This document shows positions 43,650-51,488 of a DNA stretch of 64,000 nucleotides, piece by piece. A program made the translations under genes and the position numbers. The notes below the pieces were generated by a model. That model was not told the DNA's origin, did not search any database, and was given only the letters and a program-made list of their open reading frames with translations. How positions within the stretch are numbered: the first letter of the stretch is position 1; the number at the start of each line of letters is the position of its first letter. The DNA is from Streptomyces sp. CNQ-509 (GTDB lineage: Bacteria > Actinomycetota > Actinomycetes > Streptomycetales > Streptomycetaceae): NCBI RefSeq assembly GCF_001011035.1, contig NZ_CP011492.1, positions 2,611,501-2,675,500 on the forward strand, read 5' to 3'.

Positions 43650-45935
43650 ATGAAGTTCACCGACGGCTACTGGATGCTGCGCTCGGGTGTCCGCGCGGCG
43701 TACCCCGTGGAGGTGCTCGACGTCACCGCCGGGGACGGCACGCTGGACGTTCACGCGCCTACCCAGCCCATCCGGCACCGCGGCGATCTGCTGAAGGGCC
43801 CGGTCATGACGGTCTCCGTGCACTCCCCCCTGCCCGACGTGATCGGCGTGACGCTCACCCACTTCGACGGCGGCACCGACGCCGGACCCCGCTTCCACAT
43901 CGCCGGGGCGGAGTCGCACGCGCAGGTCTCGTACGACGACGAGCACGCCCTGCTCACCGCCGGCAGCCTCGCCCTGCGGGTGGCGCGCGGCGGGCCGTGG
44001 CAACTGGACTTCCTCACCGCCGACGGGCTGAAGCCGCTCACCTCCTCGGGGCCCAAGGGCATGGCCATCATGGAGACCGACGCCCCCGGCGGCGGCCCGG
44101 CCCGGCACTATCTGCGCGAGCAGCTCGGGCTCGGCGTCGGCACGCACGTCTACGGGCTCGGCGAGCGCTTCGGGCCGCTGGTGAAGAACGGCCAGGTCGT
44201 GGACATCTGGAACGCCGACGGCGGCACGGCCACCGAGCAGGCGTACAAGAACGTTCCGTTCTACCTCACCGACGCCGGCTACGGCGTCTTCGTCGACCAC
44301 CCGGGCCGGGTGTCGCTGGAGGTGGGGTCCGAGGCGGTGTCGCGGGTGCAGTTCAGCGTCGAGGGACAGGAGCTGACGTACTACGTCATCCACGGCCCGA
44401 CGCCGAAGGAGATCCTGCGCAAGTACACGGCACTGACCGGCCGGCCCGCGCTGCCGCCCGCCTGGTCGTTCGGGCTGTGGCTGTCGACGTCGTTCACCAC
44501 CTCGTACGACGAGGAGACCGTCACCTCCTTCATCGACGGGATGGCCGAGCGCGACCTGCCGCTGTCCGTCTTCCACTTCGACTGCTTCTGGATGCGCGAG
44601 TTCCACTGGTGCGACTTCGAGTGGGACCCGCGGGTCTTCCCCGACCCGGCGGGCATGCTGCGCCGGCTGAAGGAGCGGGGCCTGAAGATCTGCGTGTGGA
44701 TCAACCCGTACATCGCGCAGCGCTCCCCGCTCTTCGCCGAGGGCCGCGACGCCGGCTACCTGCTGCGCAGGCCGGACGGCGGGGTGTGGCAGTGGGACCT
44801 GTGGCAGCCGGGGATGGCGCTGGTGGACTTCACCAACCCCGACGCGCGCGCCTGGTACGCGGGCAAGCTCGCGGCGCTGCTCGACATGGGCGTGGACTGC
44901 TTCAAGACCGACTTCGGCGAGCGGGTGCCCACCGACGTCGCGTACTTCGACGGCTCCGACCCGGAGCGGATGCACAACTACTACACGTACCTCTACAACG
45001 AGACGGTCTTCGACGTGCTGAAGAAGCACCGCGGCGAGGGCGAGGCGGTGGTCTTCGCGCGCTCGGCGACGGCCGGCAGCCAGCAGTTCCCGGTGCACTG
45101 GGGCGGGGACTGCGAGTCGACGTACGAGGCGATGGCCGAGTCGCTGCGCGGCGGTCTGTCGCTCGGGATGTCGGGCTTCGGCTACTGGAGCCACGACATC
45201 GGCGGCTTCGAGGGAACGCCGTCGCCGGCGCTGTTCAAGCGGTGGATCGCCTTCGGTCTGCTGTCGTCCCACAGCCGGCTGCACGGCTCGTCGTCGTACC
45301 GGGTGCCGTGGCTCTTCGACGAGGAGGCCGTGGACGTGCTGCGGGTGTTCACGAAGCTGAAGCTGCGGCTCATGCCGTATCTGGACGCGGTGGCGCGCGA
45401 GGCGCACGAGCAGGGCGTGCCGATGATGCGCCCGATGGCGCTGGAGTTCCCGGACGACCCGGCGTGCACGCATCTGGAGCGGCAGTACATGCTCGGCCCC
45501 GACCTGCTGGTGGCGCCGGTGTTCAACGACGAGGGCGAGGTGTCGTACTACGTGCCGGAGGGCGCGTGGACGCATCTGCTCAGCGGCGAGGAAGTGCACG
45601 GGCCGCGGTGGGTGCGCGAGCGCCACGGGTTCGCGAGCGCGCCGGTGCTGGTGCGGCCGGGCGCGGTGCTGCCGGTGGGCTCGGTCGACGACCGGCCGGA
45701 CTACGACTACGCGGACGGGGTGACGCTGCGGGCGTACGGGCTGCGGCCCGGGCAGCGCGTGGCGGTGCCGGTCGGGGGGACGACGTTCACGGTGGTCTGC
45801 GAGGGCGACACGGTGCGGGCATCGGCGGGCGGCGACCCGGCCGGCGCTGGGAAACCGTGGGCGCTGGAGGTCGTGGGCGGCCCCACGGTGCGCGCGGAGG
45901 CGGGCCGCGGCGTCGTCGTCGCGGAGCTGGGCTAG
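43650..45935 (+). CDS. yicI: YicI-type alpha-xylosidase, GH31
   Basis: 761 aa, collinear with E. coli YicI over its whole length, with identical stretches such as DGMAERDLPL, GLKICVWINPYI, GLLSSHSRLHGS and RQYMLG. The nucleophile is Asp421 in CFKTDFGERVPTDVA and the acid/base Asp487 in PVHWGGDC. The enzyme removes alpha-1,6-linked xylose from isoprimeverose-type units. There is no signal peptide, so it works inside the cell on material brought in by the preceding ABC importer. This makes xyloglucan-derived oligosaccharides the best candidate substrate of the locus. Related GH31 alpha-glucosidases cannot be excluded without assay, but the match to YicI is strong. Confidence 0.93.
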   Translation: MKFTDGYWMLRSGVRAAYPVEVLDVTAGDGTLDVHAPTQPIRHRGDLLKGPVMTVSVHSPLPDVIGVTLTHFDGGTDAGPRFHIAGAESHAQVSYDDEHALLTAGSLALRVARGGPWQLDFLTADGLKPLTSSGPKGMAIMETDAPGGGPARHYLREQLGLGVGTHVYGLGERFGPLVKNGQVVDIWNADGGTATEQAYKNVPFYLTDAGYGVFVDHPGRVSLEVGSEAVSRVQFSVEGQELTYYVIHGPTPKEILRKYTALTGRPALPPAWSFGLWLSTSFTTSYDEETVTSFIDGMAERDLPLSVFHFDCFWMREFHWCDFEWDPRVFPDPAGMLRRLKERGLKICVWINPYIAQRSPLFAEGRDAGYLLRRPDGGVWQWDLWQPGMALVDFTNPDARAWYAGKLAALLDMGVDCFKTDFGERVPTDVAYFDGSDPERMHNYYTYLYNETVFDVLKKHRGEGEAVVFARSATAGSQQFPVHWGGDCESTYEAMAESLRGGLSLGMSGFGYWSHDIGGFEGTPSPALFKRWIAFGLLSSHSRLHGSSSYRVPWLFDEEAVDVLRVFTKLKLRLMPYLDAVAREAHEQGVPMMRPMALEFPDDPACTHLERQYMLGPDLLVAPVFNDEGEVSYYVPEGAWTHLLSGEEVHGPRWVRERHGFASAPVLVRPGAVLPVGSVDDRPDYDYADGVTLRAYGLRPGQRVAVPVGGTTFTVVCEGDTVRASAGGDPAGAGKPWALEVVGGPTVRAEAGRGVVVAELG

Positions 45936-45983
45936 GGTCCGGCACGCAGGCATGCCGGACGGCGGGTCGAGCAGGGGGAGTTG

Positions 45984-46991
45984 ATGGTCAAGATCACCGA
46001 TGTGGCCCGGCACGCCGGGGTGTCGCCGAGCACCGTCTCGTACGCGCTCAGCGGCAAGCGCCCGATCTCCGAGGAGACCCGGCAGCGCATCGAGTCCAGC
46101 ATCCGCGAGCTGGGCTACCGCCCGCACGCCGGCGCCCGCGCGCTGGCCAGCAGCAGATCCAACGTGCTGGCGCTGGTCGTCCCGTTCCGCAGCGGGATCC
46201 ATGTGCCGGTCGTCATGCAGTTCGCGGTGTCCGTGGTGACCACGGCCCGCCAGCACGACCACGACGTGCTGCTGCTCACCCAGGAGGAGGGCGAGGAGGG
46301 GCTGCGGCGGGTGGCGGACACGGCGCTGGTCGACGCGCTCATCGTGATGGACGTGCAGTTGCACGACGCCCGGCTGCCGCTGCTGCGGGCCCTGGACCGG
46401 CCCTCGGTCCTCATCGGCTTCCCCGCCGACGCCGCGGGACTGACCTGCATCGACCTGGACTTCGCGGCGGCCGGCGGGGCGTGCGTGACGCATCTGGCGG
46501 AGCTGGGCCACCGGTGCGTGGCGCTCGTCGGCTCGCCGCCGGAGGTCTACCTGCGCCAGACGGGCTTCGCGCAGCGCGTCACGCAGGGCTTCACCGCGGC
46601 GGCCGACGAGCGGGGGCTGGCGTCGACGGTGCACCCCTGCGAGGCGACCCCGGCGGCGGCGCAGGCGATGGCGGAGCAACTGCTGCGCGAGCACCCCGAG
46701 CTGACCGGGGTCGTGGTGCACAACGAGCCGGTGGTGCAGCCGCTGATCGAGGCGTTCCGGCGGCTCGGGCTGCGGGTGCCGGAGGACCTGTCGGTGGTGG
46801 CGATCTGCCCGGACGAGCTGGCGGAGCAGGCGCCGGTGCCGATCTCGTCGGTCGCCGTGCCGTCGGCGGAGATCGGCACGCGGGCGGTGGAGCTGCTGAT
46901 GCGCAAGCTCGACCAACCGGACGTGCCGGAGTCCACGCTGCTGCCGCCGCGGCTGACCCGGCGGGCGACGACGGCGCCGCGGGCCGGCTGA
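45984..46991 (+). CDS. LacI-family repressor of the alpha-xylosidase locus
   Basis: 335 aa from ATG 45984 (GGGGGAG upstream; a TTG one codon earlier is possible). The HTH is KITDVARHAGVSPSTVSYALSGKRPISEETRQRIESSIRELGYRPHAGARALAS, with hinge helix residues that read TCGA-type operators. The periplasmic-binding-like effector domain occupies residues about 60-325 (VLALVVPFRSGIHVPVVMQFA, ELTGVVVHNEPVVQPLIEAF). It sits inside the cluster it probably controls; the operators at 40450-40486 and 47108-47132 flank the transporter and GH3 genes. The inducer is likely an imported oligosaccharide. Confidence 0.92.
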   Translation: MVKITDVARHAGVSPSTVSYALSGKRPISEETRQRIESSIRELGYRPHAGARALASSRSNVLALVVPFRSGIHVPVVMQFAVSVVTTARQHDHDVLLLTQEEGEEGLRRVADTALVDALIVMDVQLHDARLPLLRALDRPSVLIGFPADAAGLTCIDLDFAAAGGACVTHLAELGHRCVALVGSPPEVYLRQTGFAQRVTQGFTAAADERGLASTVHPCEATPAAAQAMAEQLLREHPELTGVVVHNEPVVQPLIEAFRRLGLRVPEDLSVVAICPDELAEQAPVPISSVAVPSAEIGTRAVELLMRKLDQPDVPESTLLPPRLTRRATTAPRAG

Positions 46992-47107
46992 GCGGCGGGC
47001 GCCGAGCGGCCGGCCGCGGGGCTCGCGGCCACGGGTCCCCCGCACGCCGGCGTGCCGGGCGCGTCCGCGCGTCCCGCGTTACGGAACGGAGCAACTCATT
47101 CTCGTAG

Positions 47108-47132
47108 TCGAATCGTCATCGAAGCGATTCGA
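47108..47132 (+). promoter_or_regulatory. LacI-type operator upstream of the GH3 gene
   Basis: TCGAATCG (47108-47115) and CGATTCGA (47125-47132) have the same arms as the operator at 40468 but are separated by 9 nt instead of 3. The right half also forms TCGAAGCGATTCGA (47119-47132), a 14-bp site with one mismatched pair that matches TCGAAGCGCTTCGA at 40450. It lies 24 bp before the GH3 start. Confidence 0.7.
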
Positions 47133-47155
47133 CAAGATCCAAAGGAGTCGCGCAC

Positions 47156-50059
47156 ATGCACCGAAGAACAGTTCTCGCCGCCTCGTTGGCCGTCCCGCTG
47201 TCCGGTCCGCTCGCCACGGCCCTCGCCGGCACCGCCGCCGCGGCCACGCCGCACGCCCCGGGAGCCGCGGCAGCCGCCCGCAAGGTCCGCGAGCTGCTGG
47301 GCAAGCTCACCCTGGACGAGAAGATCTCCCTGCTCCACCAGTGGCAGCCCGCCATTCCCCGGCTGGGGATGAAGGCGTTCCGCACCGGCACCGAGGCCCT
47401 GCACGGCCTCGCCTGGCTCGGCCCCGCCACGGTCTTCCCGCAGGCCATCGGCCTCGCCTCCACCTGGAACCCGGACCTGATCCGCGAGGTCGGCGAAGCC
47501 GTCGGCGACGAGGTACGCGGCCTCCAGCACGAGCGCCCCGCCGGCTGGGGCCTGAACGTGTGGGCGCCGACGGTCAACCTGCTGCGCGACCCGCGCTGGG
47601 GCCGCAACGAGGAGGGCTACTCCGAGGATCCGTACCTGACCGGCGTCATCTCCACCGCATACGCGGGCGGGATGTCCGGCGGCGACCCCGACAACCTCAA
47701 GACGGCGCCGCTCGTCAAGCACTACCTGGCCAACAACAACGAGGTCCGGCGCAGCGAGACCTCCTCCGACCTGCGCCCGCGGGTGCTGAAGGAGTACGAG
47801 GAGCCGGCGTACCGGGCGGCGATATCCGCCGACGCGGCGTGCGGCGTCATGACCGCGTACAACCTCGTCAACGGCCGCCCCTGCACGGTCACCGACCTCA
47901 ACGCCTCGGTACGCACCTGGACCGACCGCGCCCTGCTCAACGTCACCGACGCCTGGGCACCCAACAACCTCCCGGCCACCGGCTCGCAGAAGTACTTCGA
48001 CACCCTCGCCGAGGCCGACGCCGCCATCCTCAAGGCCGGCGTCGACAGCTTCACCACCGACGACACCAACGGCAAGCCGACCGCCGACGCCGTGAAGGAG
48101 GCGCTGGCCAAGGGCATGCTCACCGAGGCGGACATCGACACCGCCGTACGGCACATCCTCGACATCCGCGCCCGCCTCGGTGACTTCGCCGAGGACGGCG
48201 GCCCGTACGGGCACCTCGACAAGTCCGTCATCGACAGCCCCGCGCACCGCAAGCTCGCCCGCCGCACCGCCGCCGAGGCGATCGTGCTGCTGAAGAACGA
48301 CGGCGCGCTGCCGCTCGACGCCGAAGCGCTGCGCAAGGTCGCGGTCGTCGGCCCGCTGGCGGACACCCTCTACACCGACTGGTACTCGGGCGAACTGCCC
48401 TACGCGATCACGCCGCTGAAGGGCATCACCGACCACCTCGGCGCGGGCGCCGAGGTGACCACGAGCGAGGGCGTCGACCGTATCGCGCTGAAGAACGCCG
48501 CGACCGGCCGCTACGTCAGCGCGGGCAGCGGCGCGGAGGGGGCGGCGCTGACGGAGAGCGCGACGGAGGCGGGCGAGACCGAGCAGTTCGACGTCTTCGG
48601 CTGGGGCGAGGGCATCGTCACGCTGCGGGCCCTCGCCAACGGCAAGGTCGTCGGCCTGCGCGACGGCCAGTTCTTCAACGACCAGGACCAGCCCAACGGC
48701 TGGTTCGTCTCCCAGTTGTTCCGGCCGGAGGAGCAGGACGACGGCACGGTGGTGCTGCGGTACGCGGGCTACGAGGACTGGTTCGGCGACGCCGTCTACC
48801 TCCGCGCGCGCGAGGACGGCGTGCTCGTCCTCGGCACCGCCGCCCAAGCCTCCCGCTACACGCTGGAGACACTGCGCGACGGCATCGACGAGGCCGTGGC
48901 GGCGGCACGGGCCGCGGACACCGCGATCGTCGTCGTCGGCTCGATGCCGTTCATCAACGCCCGCGAGACCGACGACCGGGAGGACATGGGCCTGGCCGGC
49001 ACCCAGTCGGCGCTGGTGCGGGCCGTGCTCGCCGCCAATCCCAAGACCGTCGTCGTGGTCGAGAACAGCTACCCCACCACGCTGATCTGGGAGCAGGAGC
49101 ACGTCCCGGCCCTGGTGTGGACGACGCACGCGGGCCAGGAGACGGGCCGCGCGCTCGCGGACGTGCTCTTCGGCGACGTGAACCCGGCGGGCCGGCTCAC
49201 CCAGACCTGGTACCGCTCGGCCGCCGGCCTGCCGTCGATCCTGGAGTACGACAACATCAAGTACGAGCGCACGTACCAGTACTTCACCGGCGACGTGCTC
49301 TACCCCTTCGGCCACGGCCTGTCGTACACCACCTTCCGCTACGGCCGCCCGCGGCTGCTGCGCGACGCCGTCGCCGTGCCGGTCACCAACACCGGCAGCC
49401 GCGCGGGCGCGGAGGTCGTGCAGCTCTACACGCGGCAGCGCGACTCGCGCGTGAAGCAGCCGCTGAAGAAGCTCCAGGCGTTCGCGAAGGTGACCCTGCG
49501 GCCCGGCGAGACGCGCACGGTGACGCTGCCGCTGCCGCGCGCGGCGCTGGCGCACTGGGACGTCACCCGCGAGCGCTGGGTGGTGGAGCGCAGCACGTAC
49601 GACGTGCTCGTCGGCGCCTCGTCCGGGGACATCCGGGCGCGGGCGGAGCTGGACGTCGACGGCGAGACGGTGCCGCCGCGGGATCTGCGGCGCACGACGC
49701 GGGCGGAGAACTTCGACGACTACGCGGGCGTGCGGCTGGTCGACGAGTCGAAGCCGCGAGGCACGGCGGTGGCCGCGGAGTCGGCGGGCGCGTGGCTGCT
49801 CTTCGCCGACGCCGACCTGCGGCGCGGGGCGCGGCGGCTGGTGGCGCGGGTGGCGAAGGAGTCGCCGGGCGCGGTCACGCTGGAGGTGCGGCTGGACGCG
49901 CCGGACGGCCCGCTGGCGGGTGAGGCGGCGGTGCGCAGCACGGGGTCGCAGTACGCGTACGAGGAGGTTACGGCAACGCTGCGGGGCGCGACCGGGCGGC
50001 GCGACGTGTATCTGGTGCCGGGCGAAGGGGTGCGCATCGCGGACTTCTCCCTGAGCTGA
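47156..50059 (+). CDS. Secreted multidomain GH3 beta-glycosidase
   Basis: 967 aa with a signal peptide (MHRRTVLAASLAVPLSGPLA, Tat-like). The GH3 barrel covers about residues 40-330, with VFPQAIGLASTWNP, KHYLANNNEVRR and nucleophile Asp265 in NVTDAWAPNN. The C-terminal alpha/beta sandwich is interrupted at about 440-571 by a fascin-like beta-trefoil insert (ALKNAATGRYVSAGSG). A fibronectin III-like domain (about 745-825) follows, then a carbohydrate-binding-type domain (about 845-967, ENFDDYAGVRLVDES). The domain order resembles actinomycete beta-glucosidases/xylosidases of GH3. It would trim oligosaccharides outside the cell before uptake. It has its own LacI-type operator. Confidence 0.9.
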   Translation: MHRRTVLAASLAVPLSGPLATALAGTAAAATPHAPGAAAAARKVRELLGKLTLDEKISLLHQWQPAIPRLGMKAFRTGTEALHGLAWLGPATVFPQAIGLASTWNPDLIREVGEAVGDEVRGLQHERPAGWGLNVWAPTVNLLRDPRWGRNEEGYSEDPYLTGVISTAYAGGMSGGDPDNLKTAPLVKHYLANNNEVRRSETSSDLRPRVLKEYEEPAYRAAISADAACGVMTAYNLVNGRPCTVTDLNASVRTWTDRALLNVTDAWAPNNLPATGSQKYFDTLAEADAAILKAGVDSFTTDDTNGKPTADAVKEALAKGMLTEADIDTAVRHILDIRARLGDFAEDGGPYGHLDKSVIDSPAHRKLARRTAAEAIVLLKNDGALPLDAEALRKVAVVGPLADTLYTDWYSGELPYAITPLKGITDHLGAGAEVTTSEGVDRIALKNAATGRYVSAGSGAEGAALTESATEAGETEQFDVFGWGEGIVTLRALANGKVVGLRDGQFFNDQDQPNGWFVSQLFRPEEQDDGTVVLRYAGYEDWFGDAVYLRAREDGVLVLGTAAQASRYTLETLRDGIDEAVAAARAADTAIVVVGSMPFINARETDDREDMGLAGTQSALVRAVLAANPKTVVVVENSYPTTLIWEQEHVPALVWTTHAGQETGRALADVLFGDVNPAGRLTQTWYRSAAGLPSILEYDNIKYERTYQYFTGDVLYPFGHGLSYTTFRYGRPRLLRDAVAVPVTNTGSRAGAEVVQLYTRQRDSRVKQPLKKLQAFAKVTLRPGETRTVTLPLPRAALAHWDVTRERWVVERSTYDVLVGASSGDIRARAELDVDGETVPPRDLRRTTRAENFDDYAGVRLVDESKPRGTAVAAESAGAWLLFADADLRRGARRLVARVAKESPGAVTLEVRLDAPDGPLAGEAAVRSTGSQYAYEEVTATLRGATGRRDVYLVPGEGVRIADFSLS

Positions 50060-50073
50060 ACCGCGGGTTGGTG

Positions 50074-50111
50074 GTCCGCGGCGGGCGGGAGGACGGCCGC
50101 CCGCCGCGGAC
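50074..50111. terminator. Strong hairpin between converging GH3 and binding-protein genes
   Basis: A perfect 15-bp stem (GTCCGCGGCGGGCGG at 50074-50088, CCGCCCGCCGCGGAC at 50097-50111) with an 8-nt loop, 14 nt after the GH3 stop. Confidence 0.8.
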
Positions 50112-50118
50112 GCCGGTT

Positions 50119-50160
50119 CCGGCACCGCCGGGCCGAGGGCACGGCGGCCGGCGGTGCCGG
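50119..50160. terminator. Second hairpin in the convergent gap
   Basis: Perfect 13-bp stem CCGGCACCGCCGG (50119-50131) with CCGGCGGTGCCGG (50148-50160), 16-nt loop. On the minus strand it lies 47 nt after the stop of the binding-protein gene, so it probably ends that operon. Confidence 0.7.
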
Positions 50161-50207
50161 GGCTCACGGGGCTCGCGGGATCCCGGTACGTACCCGGGAG
50201 GGAGCCC

Positions 50208-51488
50208 TCAGTCCGCCGAGACCGCGATCGACTGGAACTCGCGGAGCACCTTCTCCGGCGCCGAGTTCTGGCTCACGGCCTTGCCCAGGTCGTTGCCCAT
50301 CACCCCGAGCAGCTCGGCCCAGACCGGCCGCGTGGTGGGGTCGAACCGGGCCCGCCCGGTCATCCCCACGTACCGCCCGACCCGCCGGTCGTCCTTGAGC
50401 ACGTCGACCGCCGACTGCGTGGTGGGCAGCAGGCCCTCGGTCTTCAGATACGGCACATAGTTCTCGGGCCGGTAGAAGAAGCCGAGGAAGTCGCGGATCA
50501 GCTCCCGGTTGCCGGACTTCTTGAACGCCATCAGGTAGTCCTGGATCCCGTGCGCGACGGGCGCGGCGCCGTGGCTGACGGGGTGGACGGCGAGCCCGTA
50601 GTCGACGTCGCCCTTCTCGATCAGGTCCAGGAACGCCCGCGCACCGAAGGCGCCGTAGACCATCGCGGCCTTGCCCTGCGCGAAGAGCGGCCAGGTGCCG
50701 TCGGGGCGGTTGGTCTGGCCGGGGTTGGGCTGGGTGTAGCCGCGTTTGCTGAGGTCCTGGAGGAAGCCGAGCGTTTCGGCATTGCGGTCGCTGTCGATGG
50801 CCCACTTGCCGTTCACGGTCCAGCCGCCGCCGTTGGCGCGGGCCCAGGTGCCGAACTCGTAGTGCCCGGACTCGATGCCGAGGGCCAGCCCGTACGGGAC
50901 GTACTTCCCGGGCAGCGCCTTGATCCGGTCGACGGCGTCGAGGAACTGGTCGCGGGTCTCCGGCGGCCCGTCGAAGCCGGCTTCGCGCAGGATCGCCTTG
51001 TTGTAGTACATGCCGTTGACGGTGGCGAGGAACGGCAGCGCGTACTGCCGGCCCTCGAAGGAGGCGTTGTCCGCGAAGGCGGGCATGAAGTCGCCGTAGA
51101 CCTCGGGGGTGAGGACGTCCTCCGCGGGATGCAGCAGGTCGGCGTCGGCGTAGTCGGCGAAGAGGTTGAGGTTGGCTATGTCGGGCAACTGGCCCGTCTG
51201 CACCATCGTGTTGATCTGGGTCTGCAGGTTGCCCCAGTCGATGATCTGCAGCTTGACGCTCTTGCCGGGGTGCTTGTCCTCGAACTTCGCGACGAGCCTG
51301 CGCCAGTACGGCTGCGTGCCGTCGGTGTACTGCGCGATGACGACCTTGATGGAGTCCGGGTCGCCGGCCGCGATGGGCCGGCCGCAGGCCGCCGCCAGCG
51401 CGCCGAGCGCGGGCGCGGAGGCGAGCGCGCCGCCGGCACGGAGGACGGCCCTTCTGCCGGGCCCGCTGCCGGGCATGGGGTGGCTCAT
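50208..51488 (-). CDS. ABC transporter sugar-binding lipoprotein (second importer)
   Basis: 426 aa from ATG 51488, overlapping the permease stop by ATGA. The leader combines a Tat-like twin Arg (GRRAVLRAGG) with lipobox LAAAC (ALGALAAACGRP). Family 1 solute-binding fold: IKVVIAQYTDGTQPYWRRLVAKFEDKHPG, LPDIANLNLFADYADADL, YALPFLATVNGMYYNKAILREAGFDG. It is last in the ROK-permease-binding protein operon. The cytoplasmic GH20 divergent from that operon suggests N-acetylhexosamine oligosaccharides as ligand, which is inference from context. Confidence 0.9.
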   Translation of the reverse strand: MSHPMPGSGPGRRAVLRAGGALASAPALGALAAACGRPIAAGDPDSIKVVIAQYTDGTQPYWRRLVAKFEDKHPGKSVKLQIIDWGNLQTQINTMVQTGQLPDIANLNLFADYADADLLHPAEDVLTPEVYGDFMPAFADNASFEGRQYALPFLATVNGMYYNKAILREAGFDGPPETRDQFLDAVDRIKALPGKYVPYGLALGIESGHYEFGTWARANGGGWTVNGKWAIDSDRNAETLGFLQDLSKRGYTQPNPGQTNRPDGTWPLFAQGKAAMVYGAFGARAFLDLIEKGDVDYGLAVHPVSHGAAPVAHGIQDYLMAFKKSGNRELIRDFLGFFYRPENYVPYLKTEGLLPTTQSAVDVLKDDRRVGRYVGMTGRARFDPTTRPVWAELLGVMGNDLGKAVSQNSAPEKVLREFQSIAVSAD

